DNA of 64,000 nucleotides from Phaseolus vulgaris (GCF_000499845.2 NC_023754.2:23408611-23472610); one strand, 5' to 3'. Numbered from the stretch's first letter, positions 12,183 to 24,710 are shown. The notes: generated from the letters alone by a model not told the origin. Numbers and translations: made by a program.

Positions 12183-14100
12183 CAGCCCTAAGAACTTCAC
12201 ACCCTCAATGTCTTTGCATGTATGACTTGTCCTCTACTAAAAGTCAAAAGTAAAAAAGAAGAAGAAAAACTTGATTATTTTTTACACAACTTTTTTTTGA
12301 TTCTTGTGTCTGAGGAAATAAATAGAACGAATTATTAATATTTTCCATGTAAATATAATTTTGTTTATTGTTGATAAGGTAGGAAAATTTGTAAAAAGCG
12401 TGTATTTAGGCAAACCACCGATTTCTGAAAAGAAATCATTTGTGCCATTTGATTAGGGCAATGGAATGTTTTTTAAGGCTTCCATATCCTTGGTTAAAAG
12501 TAAATTAAAGATAATTTTTTAGAACTATAAAATTAATTAATTATGTGAGAGTCTCGTCAAATAAGGCACTAGTTATTTAGTTAAACTACACACAATAATA
12601 AAAATTATGTTAAATATGTATTTAAAAAATATATAATTCTACTGATATGAGTACTGAAATTTCCTGGTCAGTTCAAAGGAAAGTAAGTAAAAAGGAGATA
12701 GTAAATTTAGAATGAGAAATGAAGAAAGAATAAAAAGATTTTATTTTTATTTTTGTTTTTAAAAGACATTTTTCTTTCTTTCCTATTTCTTCGTTTTTTC
12801 TTTAACTAAACAACAAAAATGTACCGTTGTCATTGTTACGTATTCTTTACATTCTCTCTTCTCATTAATTATATCATAAATAAACAATTATGAAAAAGTG
12901 AAACGTATAATAATTTAAAAAGCAAATATTAAATAAGTTATGTCATTTGGTTTATGTAATAAATGTTTTGTTTTGTTTATTAATGTATGTTTTGGCATAA
13001 TAAACATTTTTTATTTTGGTTTTCTCGAAGGTGTTACATAACTTTCCACGCGGAAGACTAATTCAATTTCATCTTAAATCATCACCTGTTTTTATTGTTT
13101 TTGGGGAATACTTGTAATTTTTTCTTTTGCTTTCCAGTCATCACCTTGAAAAAGATATATAACATTGTCTAGTAATGCAATAAGAGAAAATAAATAAGAG
13201 TTGTATCTTTATGACACCTCAATCTCATCACATTAACCATTACAAATTTGTAAGTGTGTCTTAGAAAAAAGGGTTAGCTCTTAATTATATCGTAGGATTT
13301 ATAAGTTAAGAGTTTCTTTTTTATCGATTAATTAAAATGAGCATTTCAATTATGTTTCAACTTTTATAAAAAAAAAATCTTCTATTTCAAATCTATAAAT
13401 CAACGAATAATTAATTGGATTAACCAAACACCTGCTACACCTTATTTTAAATACGAGATATAATGTTAGAAAAGTTACATTTACACATTACAATGAAATC
13501 TCCCAAAATATAAGCAGTCCTAAAGTGCACATGGATAATGCATAACAATGTCTTACATAAATTAAGAGAAATATGTTCCATTGTAGTCACTTACTTCTAT
13601 TAACTTAAGTTTTTTGGAGAGTGTCTGGATTGTGGTGATAAGTGAGATTTGAAGACATAAGAATAAGCACATAGAGTGATTGATTATCATTCTGCACTGG
13701 ATAGGAATCGAATCCAAGTCATAGGACTCGAAACCAAGCCCCCAATTAATATTTCAAGGAAACTGCAACAGCCAGGATTTGAACTCAAGTCCTTCCCGTC
13801 AAAATAAAATAGTTATGACAATATATAAATAAAATAAATTTAAAATAAATAATATTTAAAATAAACAAATATTTTATATAACATTTAAATAATTTAAATA
13901 TATATTTTATTTTAGTCAATTAATTTTAAATCAAACGCTTATTTAATTTAATAAATCTAATTTAATTAATTTATATTCAAAATTGATAAATTAAATAATT
14001 TATTATAACATTAAAGAAATAATTCTAAAATAAATATAATAAAGAATTCAAAATTAAAATATTTATTATACATTAAAAATATTTAAATTTTAAAATTCTA
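12183..14100. other. Intergenic DNA upstream of HD-ZIP IV copy 1
   Basis: AT-rich with no supportable gene. It should include the promoter of the minus-strand gene. A minus-strand TAAATGTA (L1-box-like) lies at 13476-13483, but such an 8-mer is expected by chance here. The stretch 13840-14095 is extremely AT-rich. Confidence 0.4.
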
Positions 14101-14370
14101 AACATGCGTGGGCTATAGCGGACGCATATGCGTGGGTTATAGCGGACGCATATGCGTGGGTTCTGTGGGCAACGCAAAACGGACGCATATGCGTGGGCCG
14201 CGGCCGACGCAAAAAATTTTAAAAAAAAATAAAATAAAATTAATATATGCGTCCGTTTTGCGTCCAATGTAAATCTTGCGTGGGCTTTTACTCATTTTGG
14301 CCGACGAGAGTAGCGTCCGCAAATGGCCCACGCAAAAATTTGGAAGCTAAATCAAGTTTTTCTTGTAGTG
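14101..14370. mobile_element. CpG-rich end of a CACTA-type element
   Basis: The right edge ends ttttcttgtagtg, the inverse of CACTACAAGAAAA, a CACTA terminus. Inward lies a CpG-rich block unlike its surroundings, with three copies of the 12-bp palindrome ACGCATATGCGT (14122-14133, 14146-14157, 14183-14194) and inverted GCGTGGG/CCCACGC words. No matching left terminus was found, so the element is truncated or its left end has decayed. It sits directly against a LINE relic and probably inserted into it. Confidence 0.55.
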
Positions 14371-15032
14371 TGTGGAGATGTAAAGTTTTGCCTTCTATTA
14401 TGTTCATTGCCTGGAGAGTGTTAGAGAACAGGATTGCTACCACGGTCAACTTGGAAAGACGTGGAATAGTTGTGGATAACCTTTTGTGTCGTTTGTGTGG
14501 GAAGGAGGAGGAGTTCAACAGTCATTTGTTTTTTGCTTATAGATTCGCTTGGCTTGTTTGGTGTCTTTGTTTTGAGTGACTTGGTGTGGTGTTTGTCACT
14601 CACTTTGACCCTATGTTAAGTTTTATTCAGTTCGGGATGTGCAATGCTTCTGGTTGGGTTAATGATTTATGGGGAGCAATTTGGGTTGATGTCGTGATCG
14701 AAATTTGGAAACACATGAACAATATCATTTTTAATAGGGGAAAGGCCGATGAGACTAAAGTGTTCGCATTGGTTCAAGTCAAGGTTTGTTCTTGTATCTA
14801 TTTTAAATCTCGTTTTAGAATGTTCTTTTTTTATTGGTGTTTGGATCCAACGACTTGTATGGCTTTTTGAAATCTTATGTGAGCATGTTTTTACTAGTTT
14901 TTGGGTCTTGTCTGTTCTGCAGGAACTTTTAGGCAGGGAGGAAGAGTTTTTAAAAGTGTTGTTTGTATAAGGGTTGGATCACCCCTAAAGTGATTCATTT
15001 TATTTATTAATTCTTTTTGCTGATAAAAAAAT
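14371..15032 (+). mobile_element. LINE (L1-type) ORF2 C-terminal relic with 3' tail
   Basis: The plus-strand translation from 14371 shows the reverse-transcriptase zinc-binding region typical of plant LINEs: RCKVLPSIMFIAWRVLENRI, RRGI, then CRLCGKEEEF...HLFF. The last metal-binding Cys appears to be Tyr. A TGA stands where Trp is expected (14577-14579), followed by an open stretch (FVTHFDPML...NDLWGAIWVD...EIWKHMNNIIFNRG). The 3' end reads tttgtataagggttggatcacc and closes with gctgataaaaaaa. It is a dead 5'-truncated copy. Confidence 0.7.
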
Positions 15033-15263
15033 GAACCAATTAGGATAAGATAAAACAATCGACATATACTTCTGATTTTTTAAACAAGAATTACAATACT
15101 TTTAAGAAGAAAATCATTAATTTCTAATTCTTAAGCTGAAAAGAAAATAAATAAAAGTTTCATAAGTTTGCCCTCTCAATAAAAAGTTACATCAAATTAC
15201 CCAATGTTTCTATTAACAAAACTATAAAACCTATGAAAAACTAGATTTTTTTTTACAGCAATC

Positions 15264-15265
15264 AA

Positions 15266-15299
<34 letters not shown>

Positions 15300-15500
15300 A
15301 ATCACTTCAGAGGTGATTAAACCTTTATACAAAGGTATGAGCAACCTAACTGTATAATACCTTTGAAACATCTAAGAAACAAAACAGCTTCTGACACATA
15401 ACCTGAAAGAAACTTTCTCTGACATCCCATTAAAGTGAATACAAACAAACTAAAGGAGCGAGACACCAATCAGAAAAAAAAAAATTAGTTAAGGAAAACT
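15264..15500 (-). mobile_element. LINE 3'-end fragment, minus strand
   Basis: Read on the minus strand, it resembles the 3' end of the neighbouring LINE relic: TTTGTATAAAGGTTTAATCACC, then TCTGAAGTGATTCTT, then an AT dinucleotide run (15268-15296) in place of the usual A-tail. No coding sequence is left. Confidence 0.5.
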
Positions 15501-16236
15501 TAAACGTGAGTCAAACTCAAACCTTCAACTAAGCAAAAAAAAAAAACTAGACTAAAAATACGTCTTGAACCCCACAATAATATTTTCGACACCATTTATC
15601 TTTCTTGGCACATCTTGTGTTAAGAATTGCAGAAACCTTCACAGAAAGTTAATGTTTAAGGAACACGATTACTTGGCGTAGAATTTTATAACACAAAGTA
15701 GATTTTATATGTGGAATGGGAAATCCACTCTATCATCACATAACAATTTCAACATAGCAAGATGATCAAAATTTGTAGGCGCCAGTGCAGGGACTTTCAA
15801 TGAATCACAGGTATTTGGAGGGCTAAAGCAACACTGCTACTGGATAAAGGTCCAACCTGCAATCAAAACCAGATGTAAGCAGGGCAAATTTACAGACTTA
15901 GAAATGAAGCATTTGATGTAAAGGGACAAATGATAGATAGTTTTGAATGTTTGATCACTTTCCGGTGGTAAAGTTGTGATGAATTTTGTAGAAATTACAC
16001 ATATTTGTAAAATTGGTCTCATAAGTTCACTATTAATCCGAACTAATTAACTTGGTTGAAAATGTCTTAAATATGCTTAGGATCCATGTTCTAGAATAAT
16101 GTTACCGAACATACAGACAATATTTTTAGAATGTACTCCAACAAGACACATAGTAGTTTTTAGGCAGAAGACTATTAAATGGGGGTAAAAAATTCATATA
16201 TGTTTTTATATTTTCATGGTTTTATGGTTCATATAT
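15501..16236. other. Intergenic DNA, nothing recognised
   Basis: Moderately AT-rich. No reading frame, repeat or RNA gene could be supported on either strand. Confidence 0.4.
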
Positions 16237-16457
16237 CACTACAACAAAAATCATGAAATAAAAATTATTTTTTAATGACAAAAAATAATTAGTTGTTATA
16301 GTGACTAAATTAGAGATTAAAAAAAATTTGGTTTCTAAATTAGTTTATATTATTATTAAATGGTTTCTAAATTTTTTAGTCTCTAATTTAATTACTATAC
16401 CAACTAATTATATTTTGTCTGTAAAATTGGTTTTTATTTCATGTTTTTCTTCTAGTG
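16237..16457. mobile_element. Fold-back CACTA element, copy A (internally deleted)
   Basis: It starts CACTACAACAAAAATCATG and ends CATGTTTTTCTTCTAGTG, with a 3-bp TAT duplication on both sides (16234-16236 and 16458-16460). The whole sequence folds on itself. At 221 bp it lacks the middle part of the longer copies B-D and G. Confidence 0.75.
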
Positions 16458-16784
16458 TATGTTAGGTATGCATCTAGTCTTTAGGAGTTTGTTTCTTTAG
16501 ATCATATTGGATTTTATTGGAGTTTTATGTAAAAAAAATTGTGGGACTATTTTGTGTAATTTTTTATATAAGAATTGAAGTATTCTTTAAATATTTTATT
16601 TATTAATTTTTTATTTACTGATAAAAAAATTATTTTTGGACTATTTTGTGATGAAGGAACCTTATATAAGAATATATGAATGTATGAATATTACTCTTAA
16701 ATGTATAAAAGGTACTTCAACCTTTTATATAGAGAGAGAGGTTGAAACATTTTTTCAAATGTTCAATTTTATTGAATTTATCTT
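16458..16784 (+). other. Spacer with LINE-like 3' tail
   Basis: Follows CACTA copy A. Around 16560-16630 the sequence ends tttactgataaaaaaatt, similar to other LINE tails in the window. The rest is AT-rich and unassigned. Confidence 0.3.
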
Positions 16785-17035
16785 TTGTTTATAAAGGAAA
16801 TAATGAATTTTAACAATTTGACTTTCGATCTAAGACATATAGAGGTTGTTCTCTATGTTTCTCTCAAAAGATTTCCAATTTTTTTAAAATCTGATTTCAA
16901 ATGTGAGAATTATCAGAGAAGCACGACTTTTATAATTAGCGAGTTTCACTATGTGCTCCCAAGCCTCGCTTGCTCGAGGAATCAAGATTCACTCGGTGAA
17001 TGAGAGGTAAAATTTTGACTGTTTTGACAATCTCT

Positions 17036-17392
17036 CACTACAAAAAAAATTATAAAATATAAATTAATTTTAAAAACAAAAAATAATTAATTATTATAGT
17101 GACTAAATTATAGATCATTTTAAGGACTAAATAAATTTTTGATTTCTAAATTAGTTTCTATTATTGTTAAATAGTTTCTAAATTGATATCTAATTAGCAA
17201 TCAAGTTTAAAATCTAAATAATTGGTAGTTAAAACTTTGGTTGCTAATTAGATACCAATTTAAAAATTATTTAACAATAATAAAAATTAATTTAGAAATC
17301 AATTTTTTTTAGTTTCTCTAATTTAATTATTATTATAATTAATTATTTTGGTATCTAAAAATTGATTTATATTTAATAATTTTCTTGTAGTG
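17036..17392. mobile_element. Fold-back CACTA element, copy B
   Basis: A 357-bp element beginning CACTACAAAAAAAATTATAAAA and ending TTTTCTTGTAGTG, with a 3-bp TCT duplication on both sides. The two halves are near reverse complements. It contains the family phrases GTTTCTAAATTGATATCTAA and TAGATACCAATTTAAAAA. Confidence 0.8.
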
Positions 17393-17874
17393 TCTATAAA
17401 TCAAGATATGCTCAAAATATTGCACCCATGTTGCCAAAAGCAAACAACATTAAACCTCACGTCCAAAACTTCTTCATGGACCTGTAGATACGAAGAAGGC
17501 TGAAACATTTTTATCCCAGGAGATGAACTAAACAAGGATGAAAAAGCCATACTACATTTAAATATGAAAATACAAATTTCAATCAAGTTTAAACATCCAA
17601 AAACATAACTTATAATAATATTTTAGTGTGATAAATATCTTATAAAGTCAACACAAACATCTTTTAAAGACCACGGAAAGGTTTTTTTTTTAGATTCTCT
17701 GAAGTCTAATGGAAGAATTGATAAAAGGAAAATTACAAATGGTATGGAGAGTTTTGGAAGACTAGTGGGAATGTGTCTTCTTAAAGATTTTTGGAACAAC
17801 TCACTTATGGAAATTTGTATTTGTTTTCTTGAAAGCAACATTGCAGGTTGGTTTTCAACACAAATATGTTTTTG
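17393..17874. other. Spacer between CACTA copies
   Basis: Contains a minus-strand open frame of 87 codons (17623-17886) that overlaps the next element and resembles nothing I know. No function is assigned. Confidence 0.3.
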
Positions 17875-18257
17875 CATAACAATCAAATCATGATATAGAA
17901 ACTAATTTTTAGTGATAAAAAATAATTATTTGTTATAGTAACTAAATTAGAGATCATTTTAGATACTAACAAAAATTTTGGTTTCTAAATTAGTTTCTAT
18001 TATTGTTAAATGGTTTCTAAATTGATATCTAATTAGCAACTAAGGTTTTTGCTACCAAATTTAGAAACTAAATAATTGGTAGTTAAAACTTTGGTAGCTA
18101 ATTAGATATCAATTTAAAAACCATTTAATAATAATAGAAACTAATTTAGGAACCAATTTTTTTTTAGTTTCTAAAATGATCTCTAGTTTAGTTACTATAG
18201 CAAATAATTATTTTTTGTCTTTAAAATTGGTTTTTATTTCATATTTTTCTTGTAGTG
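17875..18257. mobile_element. Fold-back CACTA element, copy C
   Basis: A 383-bp element whose left terminus has drifted (CATAACAATCAAATCATG) and whose right terminus is intact (TTTTTCTTGTAGTG). The 3-bp duplication TTG at 17872-17874 and 18258-18260 supports the limits. Both halves fold together. Confidence 0.75.
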
Positions 18258-18755
18258 TTGGATTTTGTTGGTGAGGTCAGAGGGTTGATGTTGTCAACAC
18301 TTTTGGACCTTGAGTTGTTGTATTTTTGCAACTATGTATTTATTGTGGTGCATCTGAAACACATAGCAAATTGAAGTGTAGTGTTTTTTGTATTTTGGTT
18401 GTCACAACTGCAAACTACCAAGGAAACTAAGTTTTCTAAACAACTTGTGGTTTTGGTCTTTTTTGTTAGTTGTTGCATCATGAGATGATGTTTTAAACTT
18501 CTAGTTAAGTTTTTTGTTTAAGTCATTTCATTCATAGGCAGCAAAACATAGGTTTTTGAGATGGTATGTTGCTTGATTACATTAAGTTTTGACTTGAAGA
18601 CTTAATATTTTTTATATGGACTGGAGCATTCATTAATTGTCTCATTTAATTCATTACAAATTTTTTTAAAAAAAAAATTCTATTATATATATTAAAATTG
18701 GTTTATCATCCATTATATTGGGTCATCCAATAAACTTAAGAGCAACAACTACTTA
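18258..18755. other. Spacer between CACTA copies, unassigned
   Basis: Less AT-rich than its neighbours on the left side, but no reading frame or known family is recognisable. Confidence 0.3.
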
Positions 18756-19103
18756 CACTTTAAGAAAATCATCAAATAGAAACCAATGTTTAGAGATCAA
18801 AATAATTAGTTACAATAGTAACTAAATTAGAGACCATTTTATAAACTAAAAAAAATAGTTTCTAAATTAGTATCTAATTAGGTATCAAAGTTTTAACTAC
18901 CAATTATTTAGATTCCAAATTTGGTAGCAAAAAAACTTGATTGCTAATTAGATACAAATTTAGAAATCATTTAACAATAATAAAAACTAATTTAGAAACC
19001 AAAAATTTATTTAGTCCTAAAATTGTCTCTAATTTAGTTACTATTACAACTAATTATTTTTTATATCTAAAATTGGCTTCTATTTTATGATTTTCTTGTA
19101 GTG
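18756..19103. mobile_element. Fold-back CACTA element, copy D
   Basis: A 348-bp element starting CACTTTAAGAAAATCATCAAA and ending ATGATTTTCTTGTAGTG, flanked by a 3-bp TTA duplication (18753-18755 and 19104-19106). Same internal phrases and fold-back layout as copies B, C and G. Confidence 0.78.
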
Positions 19104-19404
19104 TTATAACTATCAAGTTGTTAAAAAAATTTATTGCAATTCTATAATTATTAAAAAAAGTTTGAGCACTAACGCTCTGTTTTATTTATTTATAATATTA
19201 TGATAAAAAAAACTATAATTATTAAGAAAATGTCAGTCTGAAATTGGTTGATTTGAAATAGAAGGATGCGAATTTTTTCATCATTGACACCTCTAGCACC
19301 AATATAATCACCAACATGTCCTTTAAGAAAAAAAAAATTATATAAATTGTGGATAAGTGTCTGGATTGGAATAACAATAGTAGGTGCTTTGTATTATTTG
19401 TATT

Positions 19405-19718
19405 TTCTATGAAGAAAATCTTGAAATAGAAACTAATTTTAGAAATAAAAAATAATTAGTTGCTATAATTATTAAATTAGAAGTCATTTTAGAGACTAGA
19501 CAATTTTTTTATTTCTAAATTAGTTTCTATTATTGTTAAATGGTTTCTAAATTGGTATCTAATTAACAAATAAAGTTTTTGGTACCAAATTTAGAATCTA
19601 AATATTTGGTAGTTAAAACATTGGTTGTTAATTAGATACCAATTTAGAAACTATTTAACAATAATATAAACTAATTTAGAAACCATTTTTTTTTCTATTT
19701 GATAATTTTTTTGTAGTG
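19405..19718. mobile_element. Fold-back CACTA element, copy E
   Basis: About 314 bp, with a decayed left end (ctatgaagaaaatcttgaaatag) and a right end ATAATTTTTTTGTAGTG. Its internal sequence matches the family. No target duplication can be read, so the left limit is approximate. Confidence 0.65.
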
Positions 19719-20211
19719 TAAGGAGTATGACTGAGGCTCTAAAAGGGTGCGAAGGTGTATTGTGTTTATGGGTTTAGGGTAAGGCCATATTGTATAGGTA
19801 TATAATCTGTAACGTGTTTTATATGTACAATACATTTAATCTAAGTAATCTGTTCACAATATATTTTTCTTGTTCATAAAAAAAATAGTCTCTCAAATCA
19901 ATCTTTTAAACTTTTTTTAGTTTGCAGAGTCTTCTTAATTTTATAAACATAACTAAGTTTTTAAAAACTTTCAAAATCTAGAGGTTGGTCAACAAAAAAT
20001 TATTTTCTTGTAACTTTAAAGCATACGCTGTTAAGCAAAAAGGTTGGATGAATTAGATTCATAAAAAATCTTAATCTCTCCATGTAGTTTTGAAAAGCCT
20101 TTTCCCCAAAACTTATTTTCCTAAAACCAATCTTGATTTGAATACATAGAAGAGATGTGTACTTTATTTTTTGGTATAAGGGTAAACTGGTTAACTTAAA
20201 GTACATTATTC
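19719..20211. other. Spacer with no recognised gene
   Basis: Contains a 68-codon minus-strand frame (20000-20206) without a recognisable motif. No promoter, splice or homology support is visible. Confidence 0.3.
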
Positions 20212-20588
20212 CTCTGTACTATTTTTTATATATAGATTTTTATTATTGATAAAAAATAAATAATAATTAATTTTAATATTAAATTATTAATAAAAATTAT
20301 AAATTAGTTTTTAAATTAATATATTATTACTTACTAAGATTTTAATTAGTAACTATTTTAGATTCTAAATAAATTAGTTAAGTGAGTAATTTAGATTCTA
20401 AGTAATTAAGAAATAAATTCTTAGTATTTTATCATAAATACTAAATTAAAAATTAGTTTATAAATTTTTATTAATAATAAAAATTATTTTAAATATCAAT
20501 AAATTTTAGTTTATAAAATAATATATGATAATTAATTATTTGTTATTTTTAAAATTATTTTTTATTTAATAATTTTCTTATAATATTA
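20212..20588. mobile_element. Fold-back CACTA element, copy F (highly degraded)
   Basis: The order of phrases (aaattagtttttaaatt, tctaaataa, ttagttaag, aattttcttataatatt) follows the same family, but most positions have drifted to A or T. Termini are not intact and the limits are estimates. Confidence 0.4.
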
Positions 20589-22385
20589 ATATCTAATTAT
20601 ACTTGTATTATCTCATAAATCCAAAGACTCTTAAATTTAACTTATAATATATACAGCATGCAGGGGATGAGTAGTCCTTCTGACTTCGTATGTGTCTATA
20701 TTGATGCCCTCAACAAGATTTTCATTTTAACATTTCTATAAACATACCTATCATCATTTGAAAAAATGGGTTTAACAACAAATACATAACACCACTATGA
20801 TAACTTGAATAAAATCATGTTAGTTATTAAGATAGAACCAAGACGAAGATATTGGTTTTATTGTTAAATGGGTTCATGAATACTCAGAAAAAAGGGAGTG
20901 AATTAAGTTGTTGTAATTTTTTTTTCAAAATAGATTTTTGAGATCCTTTAACGAAAACATTTTTCTAAAATTTCAGAAAATATTTAAGAAAATGAACTCT
21001 CAAGGATCAAGGAAAATAAAATTCTTAGTTAATATATCTGATTAGTAATGTATGGGTATGCACAACCGTAACAACCAAATTCTTTTTTTTTTCTTTTTTT
21101 TATCAGCATAAACCAAATTCTTATTTAATAATGCAATAAAAAAAACTTATATCCCTATGTGATGTTATCAAATTGCATACAATGATAAATTAATAATGTG
21201 TACTAAAATAAGAAAAATAATATAAAAATAATAACCAATTGAGAATTATAAAATATTTAATTGAACTTATACAATAATAATTTATTCAATAAGTCACAAT
21301 TAAGATTAAGTCAATGTTTAATTAAGAAAATTTTTATCAATTTAAAATGTTTAATTCTTATCCACGTTAGATTGTCTTATTATGTGATAGAGAAATTGAA
21401 AACACAAAACATTTATTTAGTTTTAATATGAAAATATGGAATATGATTGCTATTTGGTTGGAAATTGTGTTAGTTAATCGCGAGTCAGTACTGAAGCATT
21501 TTAGTGTGTTTAATTTTGTGAATTTTAATAGAGATAAATAATATTTTGAAAAGCATATGGATTGTTAATTATGGTTTGGAACATGTAGACTTTAAGAAAT
21601 ATTATCATTTTTAATAAGTACATATTATATAATTAACAAATTTTAATGATTATTCAAGTAAAAATATGTACATGTGGTTAAATGTTAAATTTCTAAGGTT
21701 TATTTTTTTATTTTGACTCGTGCTTAAGCTCTATTACAATCATTAAGACACCAAGTCTAAATTTAGAGTTTTATGTTGCAAGCAATAGGGAGGTGTCTTG
21801 AACACTCATAGCAAGAATACTATGTTGTAAAAGGTTTCTGTGATGATTAGTGAAACCAAATATTGCAGTAAAAGTACAAACTTCATTCTTATATGTTTAT
21901 CTATGAAAGAAAGGGTTCTTAATGCAAATATTGCAGCCATAAAAAAGCTTTTAACTCTTTAAAAAAAATGTTACCATGTTGTAAAGCATTGTAAAAGGAT
22001 TTTATGCTTTTTGGGAGTTTAATTAGTTTTGATGCTTGTGGGTGTTTGAGAAATTATTAAGTTATGCACAAATCTACATGTAATAAATCAAATTATGTTT
22101 AATTGTGAAAGAACTTTTGTTTTTGATTCAAGATTATGGGAGGATTAGGGACTAAAATCCTCTTATTTATAATGTACATTAAGATTTTTTTTTAATGGGT
22201 TGAAATACTCCTTGTATTTCTATTTATTTTATTTTTTTATTGCTGATAAAAAAAAATCGTACTTATCTTTAATCAACTTATTGAGAGTTTTTATTATAAT
22301 CTTAATAATATACCAATATCTCACTTTTTAGAGTTGTAATACTTATCTAAGAAGTCTAAAAAGAAAGTCAATGAATAGCACCTTT
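20589..22385. other. Intergenic DNA with a LINE-like tail
   Basis: AT-rich. About 22195-22255 reads gggttgaaatactccttgtatttct ... attgctgataaaaaaaaa in broken form, similar to the LINE 3' end at 14.9-15.0 kb, on the plus strand. The rest is unassigned. Confidence 0.35.
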
Positions 22386-22767
22386 CACTACAAGAAAATT
22401 ATGAAATATAAACCAATTTTTAGATACCAAAATAATTAGTTGCAATAGTAATTAAATTAGAGACCATTTTAAAAACTAAAAAAAAAATGGTTTCTAAATT
22501 AGTTTCTATTATTGTTAAATAGTTTATAAATTGGTATCTAATTAGCAACCAAAGTTTTAACTACCAATTATTTAGTTTCTAAATTTGGTTTCTAAAACTT
22601 TGGTTGCTAATTAGATATCAATTTAGAAACTATTTAATAATAATAGAAACTAATTTATAAATCAAAATTTTTTTTAGTTTTTAAAATGGTCTCTAATTTA
22701 GTTATTATTGCAACTAATTATTTTGGTATCTAAAAATTAGTTTCTATTTCATGATTTTCGTGAATAT
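22386..22767. mobile_element. Fold-back CACTA element, copy G
   Basis: About 382 bp, with a perfect left terminus CACTACAAGAAAATTATGAAA and a mutated right terminus (ATGATTTTCGTGAATAT). The internal arms fold along nearly the whole length. It is the fullest copy of the family in the window. Confidence 0.75.
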
Positions 22768-23348
22768 TAAATTGTTGTTTCCTTAACTATGTCAAGGAAG
22801 AGTTTTAAGATATAATCTTACTTCATTGTTTATTTTCCTGACGAAAAACTATATATTAAATAGTTTTTTTTTATTTATTTCCTTTTTCATCTATACGTTT
22901 GTTTTTTTTTTATGTAAGTGAAAGCAAACTTAAACTATGAAAATATCATATAGGCATGTGCATATATGAGTGCGTGAACATTAGATTTTTTTGAAAAGTT
23001 TACCACATTGTTAGTAAATGTTCTTTATAATTTATATTTTTATTTCTTTTTTACTTTATATTAGTTTTTACCCAATTTATTTCACTTTATTTTTGTTCGT
23101 TTGAAGAAGAAATTCACAAGCTTGATAGAATTCATAAGGTTATTGATTGTTTCTTAAATTATTTTTTTTGACGAATCTTATTACAATTGGGTGTGAGTAT
23201 ACAAAAGTGCACACTAATACACTACAACCTCCTTTTGCAATGAATTTTTTGATAGAATAATTATCAATGATATAATTTTATCTCATTACAACTATTCACT
23301 AATCACTAGTGACACAATTTTACAATTTTGTTATGAGATGAACTTTTA
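22768..23348. other. Spacer, nothing recognised
   Basis: AT-rich DNA between two CACTA relics. No coding potential or known repeat was identified. Confidence 0.3.
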
Positions 23349-23526
23349 CACTATAAATCTAAATAATTGGTAGTTAAAATATTAGTAATTAATTAGATAT
23401 TAATTTAAAAATTATTTAATAATAATAAAAATTAATTTAGAACCAAAATTTTTTTAGTCTGGTATCTAATTTAGTCACTATAACAATTAATTATTTTTGT
23501 CTCTAAAATTGATTTTTATTTCATGG
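23349..23526. mobile_element. Fold-back CACTA element, copy H (right half only)
   Basis: From taaatctaaataattggtag to tttttatttcatgg this matches the right half of copies B-G. It has lost its left half and the terminal CTTGTAGTG. Confidence 0.55.
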
Positions 23527-24710
23527 TATATGTAGATATTTTTTAAAATATTTTAAGTAATTTTTTATAAAGATTAGAGCACCCTATATATTTTTTAATT
23601 GTTTATAATAGAAAAAATTAGCATTTATCATAAATTTGTGATTTTTTTAAGATAACAATGTGATGAAGAATTAACATTGGGAAATGAATTTTCAACATAG
23701 TCATCTTTATGTCAATGTCAAGTATATTGATAGGATAATTGATCCTCACTCATTACCCAAAGTATGTAAAGTATATTAACTTAAATGAGTAAAGTAAATT
23801 TAATCAAATTCATGTCAAAAGCATTAATAATAAAATTAAGTATTTGACTATTCCTATATAAGGTAAGCAATTTCAATATAATATATTTATATATCTTCCA
23901 TATACTTATATATTAATTCACAATAGTAATAAATTGTGCATTCACGATATACATACTATATACACACACTCGAATATGAAATCCTTATCATATTTATTTA
24001 TTTTGTTTGTATTTGGTTTACAACTTTTGCTTCTTTTAAAGAACTTTACAAAAAAAACCTAATAAATTAAGAGGGATTAAAATAGAAAATAAAACATTAA
24101 ATACTACGACAAAAAATTAATCATATATTATATAGATTACAAATTTATTTAAATCATTATAAATTAATGACTAATTAAGAAATAAAATAATGTCAATACA
24201 TAATCAAGTATCCTTCTAGAAATTAATATAGTACTAATTAAGTAAATATATAATTTGTATATAGTTGCAACGATGAGTTCCAATAGATACATGCAATCTT
24301 ATTCACCAAACTCTCATAACTCACAAGATACTACCATAAGATAATAACTAATGAATGAATGAGGCTTCAATGCAAAATTATAATTTACTAACAATAACAT
24401 TAATTATATATTACTAAATTGTTTTTGAGAAGTTTAGTTTCTAAGCTTAACAAATTGAATTTATAAAAAAAAGTCAACCACATTGCTTAGAAGGAGTAGA
24501 AGAAAATTAATAATGAATATAATCATAGCATTTCACTAGCTTGGATTTGTGTACTTCGGAGCAACCATCGTTCTCCCTTACTAAATATTGTAGAATGTTC
24601 AAAATTTAAATTGAAATTTTTAATATTTTGAGAGAATATTTATTTTTATTTATTAAAAATAAAATTTTAAATTTAATTCAATCTTATAAAATCGGTTTAT
24701 AAGATGTTAC

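Noticed and set aside
12114..12200. In-frame upstream methionine extending HD-ZIP IV copy 1
   Set aside because: A TATATAAA lies between it and the chosen ATG, and the extension has no family resemblance.
13476..13483. L1 boxes (TAAATGTA) upstream of both HD-ZIP IV genes (also 40690-40697)
   Set aside because: In DNA this AT-rich an 8-mer of this kind is expected about once per few kb; kept only as notes.
17623..17886. An 87-codon minus-strand frame between CACTA copies
   Set aside because: No recognisable motif, it overlaps a transposon end, and there is no promoter or splice support.
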